Positions 12,032 to 54,426 of a stretch of DNA of 64,000 bases are shown one piece after another (positions within the stretch are counted from its first letter, which is position 1; every line of letters begins with the position of its first letter). This DNA comes from Strigops habroptila. Its lineage: Eukaryota; Chordata; Aves; Psittaciformes; Psittacidae. The translations under genes were made by a program, and so were the position numbers. A model generated the notes under the pieces. That model saw only the letters and a list, made by a program, of their open reading frames with translations, had not been told where the DNA came from and ran no database searches. The stretch lies in the NCBI RefSeq assembly GCF_004027225.2, contig NC_044284.2, forward strand, positions 40,410,420 to 40,474,419, written 5' to 3'.

Positions 12032-13815
12032 TAATCTTCTCATCCTCCACCTCTTTTGCCTTTTTGCTTCGCCTGAAGGGGGGCCAGGCTGGGGGAGGGA
12101 GGTGGTTCAGCTGCTCCCAGCACCCTTGGTCCCACATGTCCTTCTCTGCCCAAGGCACCCATCTGCTGTTGCTTCAGTGCACTGCCAGCACAAAGCATAA
12201 TGGGGACCAAGGCAAGCTGATGCCATAGTACCAGCTGAACCCGTGGACATCTCCAAATCCCACAAACATCCCATGTCACCAAGGCAGGAGATATCCACAG
12301 GGCCCCTGTGGGTTAGGACTTTGCTTCAAAGATGCCCACAGCTGGCTTACTCTGCACAGTGGCCAAATCAGTGTTTCTGGTGCTCTGGAAAATGGGATTT
12401 GCAGCACTGGATGAAGCAACCTGACCCATGGAGCCTGCTGTAGCCACAGCTCTGCATGTCCCCGGCCATACCTGAGCATCCCCTCCGGACCAGAGGCACC
12501 TGGAGCTTCTGAGCCAGGTTTGAAAGTCCCACCACTCCCCACACTGGAAGGTTGTCATGCATAGCTTGATATGGGACAGCATGAGGCTGGAAGTTGGCAT
12601 CTCACCCCAGCAGCCTTTCCCTGCTGCAGTTCCCAATTCTCAGTGGCTCCCAGCTGGCCAAGTCTCCCTCTGATGGTGCCAGGCATGGAACCACTGAGTC
12701 ACAGTGGTCCATAGTAGCCACAGCTGGTGGTTCACCTGCAATGGGACCATCCTGCCCTGTGGTCACTTCCTCAGACCTACTGGGTGGTTTACTGGGAAGA
12801 AATGCTACTGTTTATAGACTTTGGGGAAAGGGGATTACATGGTTTTCATTATTCCCAGTGTTCAGGTGTTTTGGTGTCCATGTTATGGGGTTTTTTTTTT
12901 TCCCTTTCCTTTTTTAAGACTGAGCAAACAGACTGTTTCAACTGAGCAAGTTGGAAAAAAAAAGTCATGCTGATCCCCAAGAGCAAGCAAACACAAATGG
13001 CAGCTAAAAACATCCAGGCTGCATTTCTGATGAACCAGTCCTAGGGACATTTCAAGCCTCTCCCCCCATCAGACAGGGGCAAGATGGTCCCTCAAGGAGC
13101 CCCTTTGCTGTTTTGCAGCTCAGTGCAGGGTTTGAAAAGGCCAAAGCTGTGTTAGGAGCTATTTCTCTTTCCTTCTCCATGCACCTTTCTTGCAAGTGTT
13201 GGAAGAAGGTGAGTCACAGGTGAGCAAGTGGAAAGATTGGAAAGGACTGAAAACCACAGGCACCTGCAGCAGGTCATGGGCTGCTGGACCCTAGTGGGCA
13301 ATGCTAAGGCTATGGAAAGCTATGAAATCCGAACTTTTCTCCTGAAGGGCAGATGTGAGTACACCAAGGGCCCCAGACAGAAGCGATGGGCTGAGGAAAT
13401 GGAAGGAAAAGTCTCTAACACAAGGTGCACAGTGCTGCAGTGGTAGCTGGGCAGGCAAAAAGCTCCTGGGGACAAGTAGCTGTCCCTGCAGACCCCGAGG
13501 TGGCTGGGCACATTATACAGCCTGCCTTCCTCACCACAGCCAGGGTGCCCTTCCCATCACCAGCAATTGGAGCCATGTGTGCACAGCCCTGATTGAAACA
13601 AGCTGAGGTGCTTTGCTTTAGAAACTGCTGCTGGAAACAAGTGGTGTCCTGGCAAGCCCCTCGTCCTTCTAACTGCCTGTGCTGGAGCTGCTGGGGATGC
13701 CAGGCACATGGGCATGCAGGCAGGACTGTGGGCAGGGCTGCCTCCAGTGCTGTCCCTTGCACCATGTCCGGAAGGTCGGGTTCTGGGATGGATATGCCTA
13801 AAATCAAAGGGGGTG

Positions 13816-13887
13816 TATTCCTACTGGGGACAGTCAACTCCCTGTTATCTTTGATTTCCCTTGCCCTGTCTTTAGATCCCACTTCCT
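13816..13887. repeat. Unidentified repeat, copy A
   Basis: About 72 bp starting tattcctactggggacag. It matches 14705-14776 in direct orientation with about 6-7 mismatches and no gap. Similarity stops abruptly on both sides. The family is not recognised; it may be a fragment of a dispersed repeat or a local duplication. Confidence 0.8.
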
Positions 13888-14704
13888 TTTCTTCCAGCCA
13901 TCTCTGATGGCCATGTGCCTCCCTTTGCTCCGCACTGGCCTTCACTTGTAATCTTTGCACGGACTCTCTCATTGCTCCCAGAAGGAGGGGCATCTTCTGC
14001 TGGTGACATTGGATGTCCTTTCTGGTGCAAAGCTCCCTAAATCATGCACTTCCACCAGGGCCAGATTTGCTCCCATGAAGGACAGCCCATTCAGGGGCTC
14101 CACAGCCCCAAGCAACAAGGACCCCAGTTGCATGTCTTGTATTTGAAACAAAAAGAGCAGCTGTCTACGGCAGTAGCCAAGTGAAGAGTTGTTTCCCTAT
14201 TCCATCCCCTCCCTTCTGCCAAACACCCAGCCTCAAGGCAAGAGATGCCAACCCCTATGTCCCCAAGACAATGAGGGTTGAGTAGGGTGGCTCTTTCAGC
14301 AGCACAAACTGGATGAGAAAAGTTTTGACAGCTGTTATGATGGAGGAGTCATTAAGAAACAAGGCAGCCACCGAGACTGTGGGGACCAGTGCCTTGTGTG
14401 TGGGCTCCAGCAGTGCCATGACGTTTGTGCATGTGCTGAAATGCAGTGATCCCTTCTGGTACCTGCTTTCTGAGGATGAATAGGGACAGTTGGTCAACAT
14501 CAACCCTTTCAACACACACACAGATTACCAAACCCTTCCTAAAAAGCTGCCGTTGTGCTGGTGATGCACCCTTACAGTCCACTTCACCCTTCTTGGCGTG
14601 ACTTTCTCCAAACCCCCATTGCTTGCAAGCACATGACCCCTGGGGAGATTTTGCTCTGATAAAGGTGCAATGATCCTGCCATGCTGAGACCTTCTTACAC
14701 ATGA

Positions 14705-14776
14705 TATTCCTACTGGGCACAGTCAACTCCTTGTTATCTTTGATTTCCCTTGTCCTGTCTTTAAATCTCACTTCTT
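14705..14776. repeat. Unidentified repeat, copy B
   Basis: Direct-orientation partner of 13816-13887, about 90 percent identical by eye, starting tattcctactgggcacag. Flanks are unrelated to those of copy A. Confidence 0.8.
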
Positions 14777-15834
14777 TAACACAACAGCTCAGGCTTGCAA
14801 CCACATGCCCTGCTGCCACGCATGCCCTCTCTTTCTCCTCCTCTTTCTCCTCCTTCTCATCCTCATGTCTCATTCCACAGCCATGGGTTATTGTGCAATG
14901 AGCCGGTGGCAGCCACAGCATTTAACTGCATGGAAAATAGCAGAAGGAAAGTATTGAATGTATTTTTATCTTATTTTCCTGCAATTTAACAGTGGGAAGA
15001 GAAAGAAAAAAAATTGTTCCATGAGACTTAATGAAGTCTGGTTTCCTATGGATTTGTGTGCATAGTCCCTAAATTCCCCCTCTCCCGTGTCCTCCCAGGC
15101 ATCCTGTCTGCCTGCCCACAGTAATCCCCGTCTCTCCCCAGGTCTCGTACGCATCTGGCAGGGTGCATGGCAGTATACACTGGGCTCGGCCAAGGGACCA
15201 GCCTCTACAAGTCCTGACGGCCTAAGCATTATACACAACACTGCACTGTAAGTGACTTTTAAGGCATCCTTTGCAGCTCTCACATCTGTTCAGGCACTGA
15301 TTTTCACATTGTTTGTAGAATATTAGTATTCATAAGACTGATGGTCCTCTGTCAAAAGTCTGCCAGATGGACCAGGAAGTTCTCAGGAGGTGGCTGATCA
15401 CCAGACAGCACCATCCCATTCACCTTATATGCTAAAAAAACAGGCTAAATGGAGCATTTTTTTTGACTCTGCTTCCAAATTCCCAGTGTCTGTGGAGGTT
15501 TGCAAAGCAAGGACTGAGAGCCTCTTGCCAAGGATGCCTAAATGTAGTCTTTCTCTCAAAACCAGAGGTGCCTGCAGGTATCTGGACCTTCCTGTGCCCA
15601 GCAAGAGCAGGTAGGCAAGGCGAAGTGCAGGACATGGCTCCGGCTGTGTGTACTGAATGGTTTGGGACTGGGCTAACCCAGTGGGCAGATAGGCTAATGC
15701 TAAACTTGTGTGAAAATGCAACCAAGTTCAAAGGCTGGGAGTGTTTCATCCACTACCAAAAGATGACATCAACTGGACCAAAACTATAAACAAACACTCC
15801 AGTTTGCCAGAGCCACGGATTACTAACAGCTCCG

Positions 15835-15840
15835 TTTAAT
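15835..15840 (-). promoter_or_regulatory. ASTN1: Likely distal ASTN1 polyadenylation signal ATTAAA
   Basis: ATTAAA, the commonest variant signal, read on the minus strand. It follows a long AT-rich segment and is followed within about 35 bases by GGAGTGTTTGTTT, a plausible GU-rich downstream element. Confidence 0.45.
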
Positions 15841-17573
15841 AGTCGGTTAAATTATCATCTGGAGTTTTACATAGTGTTACAATGGGGTTTTTCATTGCTG
15901 TTGTTTAAAACTTTTTTTTTTTTTTTAGTAATCTGGAAGAGTTTTGTGTTTCTTGCCACATGGCTATGTCACCCTAAAGCACCCTACTTTCAATCTACAG
16001 TAGTAAAACGTCACATTAGAGTTTTAATAGAACATCAAGGAACATGAATTGTAGCCATTTTTGTAAAGAAAAGGACCAAACCATCTTTATATGTTAAATA
16101 ACTTCACGACAAGTAAAAGGTAGTAATGCTGTTATTACAGGGGTACAGGTGCAGCAAAGAAAAGATAATGACCCAGAGGTTCATCTCAGGTGAATGATCG
16201 CCCATTAATTCAGAAATAAAACAAGAAGAGAGGGCAGGGGGGCCAAGGAGGTTGCAGAAATGGATAGAAAATGGTGTCTTCTCCAGTTTTCAAGCCTTCC
16301 AGGACTCATAGGAAGAACCAGGAGTCCAAGAGAGAAAATACTGTGCAGACGCAACAGTAGGACCCTGCAGCAGACGTGGATGGTGTCAGCTCTGCAGGAA
16401 AGGGCATGCCATGGGGCTTGCCCATGGCTGCTTTGAGTGGGCAAGCTCCATACAACACATCTCACCAAAGCCAGGTCTGCAGCCATGGTGCATCCCCCTC
16501 CTCAGGTCTGGTTCCCCATGGAAGGCTGCTGGCATTTGTCTGAGATGGGCTCACATGTTAGTTGAGGGATTCTGGCAAGAAAATCCAAGTTTGGGCAAAA
16601 TTCTGAGCCTTCACAAAGCCAGGGCCGTTGTGAAGATGGCCCCTCAGATGTGCCATGCCAGCAGGACCTGACGGCACAGCGGGTGCAGGAACACTGCAGT
16701 GTCAACCAGGCAGAGCACAGCCCCACCAGCAGACCACGTGGTGCGTCATGGGATGGGGATGCCAAGCGCCATCCAACTGTGCAAGGGTGCTGCTGAAAGA
16801 CCTTGAACGGGTGGCTTTCCCCTCGTCCTCCAGGGTGGTCCATCTCCCAGCCATGGGGACGCTGGGGCAGAGGAGTCCGGCCCAGCCGGCTGATGATGCT
16901 GCAAGGTTTTGGTTGACCATGCAAGGGCTTTGAAATGTGAGTGCAGAAGCAGAACAGAAATATCTGCAGAGCCCCGGTGCAAATCTTGGGGCTGAACAAA
17001 AGGGTAACCTAGGTAGGTGTGAACGCATGGGGTGTCCAGGGTTTTTCTGGCAGCACTGCAGCAAGTGGCTGGCAGACTGCTCCTCTCCCATCCCTGCTGC
17101 TGCACCTAGTGAGAAATAAAAGAGAAGAATCTGCTACCCAAAGGAAAACAGCCTGCATTTCACATAAAGGCCATGTTAGCGGTATTACTTGGCAAGCAAT
17201 CAACTTGAGTCTGGGCCAGAGCAGCCTTCGTCCAAGCACCCCTCTGAGGCATTGAGCGGAGGTGCCCTTTGCCCATCTCTGGTCAGCTGCCCAGCTGGAA
17301 GCTAAAAGTTGTCACAGCATCTGCTGGGAGAAGCAAAAAGATAAATGGAAGTGTCTTGGAGGCTGAAAGGAAAAGGAGCAATAGCTCAGTACAGATCACA
17401 TCCGCACATATACCTGTGCATGGAGATGGCATTGGCCTTGCTCTGAGCCCTAAGCCCTTGGCAGCATCAGGCACATCAAAATATAGGTAGAAACACGTGA
17501 GAAGAAGCCAAAAGGATCCAGCAGACTTCATTGCAAAGAGCAAACGTTTGCCTGATGACCCCTGCTAAACACA

Positions 17574-17579
17574 TTTATT
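17574..17579 (-). promoter_or_regulatory. ASTN1: Possible internal ASTN1 polyadenylation signal
   Basis: Minus-strand AATAAA in the context TGTAATAAATGTGTTTAG, with a GT-rich stretch just downstream. It would give a 3'UTR of about 1.7 kb. Confidence 0.35.
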
Positions 17580-18437
17580 ACAGAAACGACACACCCAGGT
17601 AACACTGACTGCTGGTGCCTGCTCGCAGCAGCTCCCCCATCCAGGTTAGCTGCCCCGGGAGGAGAGGTCTGCCCATGGAAGGGAAGAGCAAAGCACTGCC
17701 TAGTCCTGCAGGAAGATACTGAACTGCTGTTGAGCAATTACTGTGATGCAGCGCTGTTGGCTGTGACCAGCTGTGGACCACAGCTGCCTCCCTCTCAGCA
17801 CCATGCAAATGTTCAAGCCATGTCCTTGGCAGGTAGAAGGAAGCATGAGGCAGGAAGTCACAAGAGACAGGCTAAAGATTGCTCCTGCAAGCACTGAAAA
17901 AATGAAAAGGAAATTTCTCTCCGAAAAGGCATCATAAAAATCTCACTGTAGGTCTCCTGGCTTGTCCAGATCAAAGGTGCACAGTTGGCAAGTGCAGAGA
18001 TGCCTCCTCTGCAAAGCAGGCTAGAAGCTGAAGCTAAAAGGAAGCTGTTTGCTGCCTCCAACACCATCAGTGGTAACAAGGTGTTGGAGAACAATCTGGT
18101 CTGATCCAAGCCCAGTGTCCCGGGACAACCCCAGTTCTCTGGTTTGAAAAGACTCACTGGTGAGAGCGCAGATGTGAGCCTGAACGCAGGCAAACAACAC
18201 TCCCAGAAGCCTGCCTGCCATGCTATGTCACCGAGCCCTCTCTAGGACCAGGACCTCCAGGAACATCCTGCATTACCATGGTGGGGTATGCTACACCCCG
18301 CTCCCGTTGCCATACAGAGCCTGGGCTATGCCACAGCTACAGGGTGGCTGGTGCAGAAGGCAGCTCCATCTGCGCCATCTGACTGCTGATCTCTTGGCTG
18401 GGGCTCTCCTGAGCAGTAGTTTGATGTTGCTTCAGTC

Positions 18438-18443
18438 TTTATT
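18438..18443 (-). promoter_or_regulatory. ASTN1: Possible proximal ASTN1 polyadenylation signal
   Basis: Minus-strand AATAAA in the context CTATAATAAAGACTG, about 0.8 kb after the stop. It would give the shortest 3'UTR. Use is not shown. Confidence 0.3.
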
Positions 18444-19249
18444 ATAGTGGGTACAAAATAAAATAATGGAAGGTATTTTTAAAGTGACTTCCTAGGAATG
18501 TGGTCCCACGAGAAGAAAGCTCACAATGTCCAATTGACCACTGGCCCTGAGGCCAAGCTGCTTTTGCTCTGGAGGACTCTGCATCTTGGAGCAGATGTGG
18601 GCTTTGACCATGACAGAAGAGCCTGAGGAGAAGGGCTCACCAATGGTCCTCTCTCCTCACCCAAGCTGGTGACACCATGCCAGCCCTGCCCTGCAATGGC
18701 AGCATCACTCAGCTGGGTCTCATCCAGACCTCATACTTTACAACTGCAAAAAAAAACCCAAACACCCCAGTCCTCTTGGCCATCCAGTGGCTGTTTTGCT
18801 CAGCTATAACCATAAGCATTTCAACCTGACTTGTATGCCCTGTCTCCACCCTTGCTCTCCCATCCTGCCTGTGTCACTGTGCTTCTCCTGTGACCGATGT
18901 CCCCCATCCTTGGGAATGGTCCCCACAGCCAGGGCAGGGATGGGGTGGGAGAAAAGGCTGTGCCCTTCCAACCTCCCCTCTCCACTGATGCTGAGGAACC
19001 TCTTGGCAAAATGAATAAAACAAAACCAAGAAAACTGGGTCCCACAAGACTTCTAACTAGAAAGGCTTTTGGCCAAGTTGAAGAAGAAACTAATACTGAG
19101 TCAGTCCTGCACAGAGCAGCCAGTTTCGCTCCCTGGTCCAAATTTTTGCCTCCAGAAACATCAGTGACACCCTCCCCCCATGGGTCCATGTATAAAACCC
19201 TCACAAATGCCCGTGGGAAGGCCAGTGTGAGAGTGGGAGCCTGCAACCC

Positions 19250-51098
<31,849 letters not shown>

Positions 51099-51266
51099 TC
51101 ACCTCTTCCCCCAAAATGGGTGGAAGGGCTCCACCCATAAGTGACACACACAGCAGGCTCCCTCCAGTCACCTCCTGCCAGCACCATTACTGCCCTACAC
51201 AACCCACAACCTGAAGGGTCAAAGTGGAGTAAAATCATATTTCTAGGTAAAAGCCAGATGTGGATT

Positions 51267-51447
51267 GGCAACCGCATGGGAAAGAAAGAAAATTCGCTTT
51301 GAAAACTCCACGTGATCCTGACACCTGGCATCAAAGCCAGCCTCCATCAGGGTGTAAAGATGCTGCCAGAGTGGAGCCAAGAGTGATGGAGAAAAAGGCT
51401 GAGAGGGAGGATTCGATCTGTATTTACAGACTTTGGTATGAGAGCAA
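51267..51447. repeat. Diverged direct repeat, copy 2 (ASTN1 intron 1)
   Basis: Partner of 49611-49796, same orientation, starting ggcaaccgcatgggaaag and ending ttggtatgagagcaa. Flanking sequences are unrelated. Confidence 0.85.
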
Positions 51448-51877
51448 AAAGACAGATGTGGTGCAGGGTTAGAGCACTTACTGACAGCATCTCGGCGCCA
51501 GAGCTGGGGAGCCCAGCAGCATCCTTCCAGCCCTAATTTGGATGGGTTTCACCCACATGCTTCATGTTAAACACAACAGCAGCCATGGGAGCAGAGATTA
51601 TAGGCTTCTCAGAGGCACTCATGGGATCATTGGGACCATGTTGCAAGTTACTGCAGGCAGAAACTATTTCCCATCCTTTGTGAATGGAGAAACATACATT
51701 GGCTGCAACTACACCTGCAGCGCTGGCTGTAATCAGGGTGTGTATTTTTTTCCACCTTCAACCATTTTTTACAGCTCCCCACGCAGGACTCAGCCCTGAG
51801 ATCTGCACCTCCTGCTCAAACACCCTGACTTCCCCTAACTACCTTTAACTTCAGGGTTTGGAAGCAGTGGCACAGAG

Positions 51878-51882
51878 CTGGG
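51878..51882. repeat. 5' target-site duplication of the LTR
   Basis: ctggg directly precedes the LTR start and is repeated at 52500-52504 directly after its end. A 5-bp duplication fits ERVL-type integration. Confidence 0.8.
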
Positions 51883-52499
51883 TGTCCTGGTTCCAGCCGG
51901 GATGGAGTTAATTTGCTTCCTAACAGCTGGTGCAGTGCTGTGTTTTGGCTTCAGTCTGAGAACAATGCTGGTAACACACCAATGTTTTAGTTGTTGCTCA
52001 GTAGCACTTACCCCAATCAAGGACTTTTCAGTCTCTCATGCTTTGCCAGTGAAGAGGGGCACAAGAAGCTGGGAGGACGCAGAGACAGGACACCTGACCC
52101 AAACTAGCCAAAGGAGTATTCCAGACCACAGCACGTCATGCCCAGGATATAAACTGGGGGGAGTTACCCGGAAGGCCCAGATCGCTGCTCGGGTCAGGCT
52201 GGGTATCGGTCAGTGGGTGGTGAGCAATTGTGTTGTGCATCACTTGTGTTTATTGGGTTTTTTCCTTTCCCCATTTGGTTTTATATTCTCTCCCCTTGTT
52301 ATTTCGCTTATCATTATTAATATGAGTAGTAGCAGTAGTAGTTTTGTATTATACTTTAGTTATTAAATTGTTCTTATCTCAACCCATGGGGTTTACAATC
52401 TTTCTATTCTCATCCCCATCACATCCAAGGAGGGGGGAAGAAGGGGGTGAGCGAGTGGCTGCGTGGTACTGAGTTACCAGCTGGGTTTAAACCATGCTA
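51883..52499 (+). mobile_element. Solo LTR of an avian ERVL-type endogenous retrovirus
   Basis: 617 bp beginning tgtcctggttccagc and ending gtttaaaccatgcta. The opening matches the abundant avian ERVL LTR family as I remember it. Internal features are a TATA-like ggatataaactgg near 52146, ATTAAA at 52362-52367 and an agt-rich microsatellite just upstream of it. Both ends abut ctggg. No internal retroviral genes are present, so the provirus was lost by LTR-LTR recombination. It lies in ASTN1 intron 1, antisense to the gene. The terminal CA appears mutated to TA. Confidence 0.85.
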
Positions 52500-52504
52500 C
52501 TGGG
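52500..52504. repeat. 3' target-site duplication of the LTR
   Basis: ctggg, identical to 51878-51882. Confidence 0.8.
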
Positions 52505-53589
52505 CTGAGGAGTGACAGCAGCAGAGGACACCCAAGCAGGAGGAGCAGCTAAGGACATGAACACAACCCATGCCTCAGGACACTAAATGTTGAATCAAAC
52601 AAAATTCACTTGGCTGACTCCAAAATTTAGGGACTTCCTACGGCTGGGTCTTAATGAAAGGGAGGGTGACATCAGCACATCCCCAGGAGAGATGGGTGCT
52701 GTTTTAACCACTACTGCCATCTCAGACCAGATCACCCTTGATCACCATCTCAGATCACCTAGATCTCAGCCAACAGCTTAAGCCTGCCACTTGGCCATTA
52801 ATTGTTTTATCCTGAAAATATAAGCTTCAATTGCATATGTTGGAATGACGATTAAAAATGTGATGAGCTTCCCAGCAAGACACAGCTTTCCCTCCTGTGT
52901 CTGCCCTGTGGGAATGGTCCAGCTAGACCCATCTGCTCCATCCCATTTGTAGCCATTCATTTTGATGGGAAAGAGCCTGTCTTGCTTTGTAAATTGTCAT
53001 CTTTATTTTGCTTGTTTCATGCTGCCTTCAAATGAAAACTGGAGTTCAATTACAGCACTGAAAAACAACATTTTAAATTTACTGTTAATTAATTTCATTA
53101 GGCTGCCTTAAGTGAGCTAGCTACTGGGGGGAGAGGGGGAATCTGCATCAGGAACCAGGTTCGTCCTCCCAAACTGATTTGATTAATCAAAAGAAACATT
53201 AGCCGCAATGAGTGAATTGGCAGATTGTTTCTGCTCAGCACGGGCCACATTTCTGGTGGTAATCAGTGCGCTTCGAGTATCCCAAGCAGAGAGATGCTGA
53301 GCTCTCCTCGATGCCACTGGGAAGCAAAACTGAGAGAAGTTAAAGCAGTTAAGAAGCCAGAAGCACTTTTGAAATTCCCTCTAACTGCTGAGCTGTGTGT
53401 TTAGGCACACAGATCCCCTTTGAAAAGCTGGTCCTGGGAGCCAGGAGGGTTCGAAAAAGCAGATCTCCTCCTCTCCCACCTGCTTTTTATTCATGGGCTG
53501 AAAGGGGAAAACAAGCTTTACTGATTCCCCAACTCCTCATGGCTTCTCAACTTCAAATGAACTAGCTCAAATGGAAGAAAATATTCTTC

Positions 53590-53960
53590 CCTCACCTGCC
53601 TGCTAACGCGAAATTAGGAGTAATTAAGGCAAGAGCTTTTATGCACAACAGGAACTCAACGTACTGACATTTGGAAAAATGTAAATACCAGCATTTGCTC
53701 CATTGTAAAGAGAGAAAATAATAGATATTAAGTATATGACATTGTGACATTTAGAAAGCTACAGTTAAAGATGTTTTGCCTTGATCTGACATATCATTTA
53801 AAAAGCAGAACCCTTCAGCTCATTAATATTTGAGGAGGACTCCTTGATGGAAGTTATTTAAATGATTAATAGATTATAGTAAATTTAAGCCTTAAAATAG
53901 GTTGTCATAATTTCAAATTTATTTTAACAGGCTTATTTTTAAAAAGAAAAATGTATTAAA
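53590..53960. other. AT-rich candidate conserved non-coding element
   Basis: Strongly AT-rich sequence with many homeodomain, POU and MEF2-like words (atttaaatgattaatag, cattaatattt) in ASTN1 intron 1, ending at a poly(A) tract near 53957. Its texture resembles vertebrate neural enhancers, but no alignment was possible. Confidence 0.3.
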
Positions 53961-54355
53961 AAAAAAAAAAGGAAATTCTAGTTTTAAAAGACCATAATCT
54001 GGCCACAGAGCCTGAGCACGTTACCCTCTCCCACCAGACATTGCGACATGACCCTGCGGCTGCATCACACGCAAGTCAGAAGTGCTAGAAACAGAGGAAA
54101 ACACCTCAGAAATGAACTGCCATCACCCCAAAGCAGCAGGCTATGACACCTCCATCACACCGCAGGAAACGCTGCTTCACCATCCCTGCTCCTACAAACA
54201 CTCTTGAGGCAGTGCCTAGATGAGGGAGCTTCATACTTGGACGTGCTTCTCTTCTTCTCTCAGGTCTTAGCAACATGCTAACTGCCCTTAACACATCCAT
54301 TTCTACTTGAAAAAAAATATACACATAAATGCTTTACTGTGTCTGTGAAGTTTGG

Positions 54356-54426
54356 TTCAAGCAAGACCAAGACAAAAAGAAGACCAAGACAAAGACCGAG
54401 ACCAAGACCAAGGACCAAGACCAAGC
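54356..54426. repeat. (GACCAA)n-type microsatellite
   Basis: About 70 bases of imperfect hexamer repetition (gaccaa / gacaaa / gaccga) in ASTN1 intron 1. Confidence 0.9.

Larger units (their letters stand above)
9324..12050 (+). other. PAPPA2: PAPPA2 3' untranslated region (end inferred)
   Basis: The region follows the TAG and contains no exon-like ORF. It includes an (AT)n tract at about 9785-9832 and a GC-rich patch near 10890-11010. The last 100 bases become strongly AT-rich and end with AATAAA at 12026-12031, after which composition returns to normal. This fits a 2.7-kb 3'UTR. An earlier poly(A) site is possible, and only RNA data can fix the end. Confidence 0.5.
12051..15814. other. Intergenic spacer between convergent PAPPA2 and ASTN1
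   Basis: About 3.8 kb between the inferred gene ends. The open frames here (up to about 190 codons on the minus strand) show no family similarity, lack coding texture and are not supported as genes. The only structured content seen is a pair of related segments at 13816-13887 and 14705-14776. No CR1 or LTR element was recognised. Confidence 0.6.
15815..19249 (-). other. ASTN1: ASTN1 3' untranslated region (end inferred)
   Basis: Sequence downstream of the ASTN1 stop on the minus strand, about 3.4 kb. The distal part (about 15835-16140) is AT-rich and ends at an ATTAAA with a GT-rich stretch beyond it, as expected of a 3' end. Two internal minus-strand AATAAA motifs (18438-18443 and 17574-17579) could give shorter isoforms. 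No ORF here resembles a gene. Confidence 0.5.

Noticed and set aside
13415..14921. Two minus-strand open frames of about 190 codons (13415-13993 and 14352-14921) in the spacer
   Set aside because: No recognisable domain, skewed low-complexity composition (runs of Glu/Lys), no splice or promoter context. Their only shared part comes from the repeat pair at 13816 and 14705.
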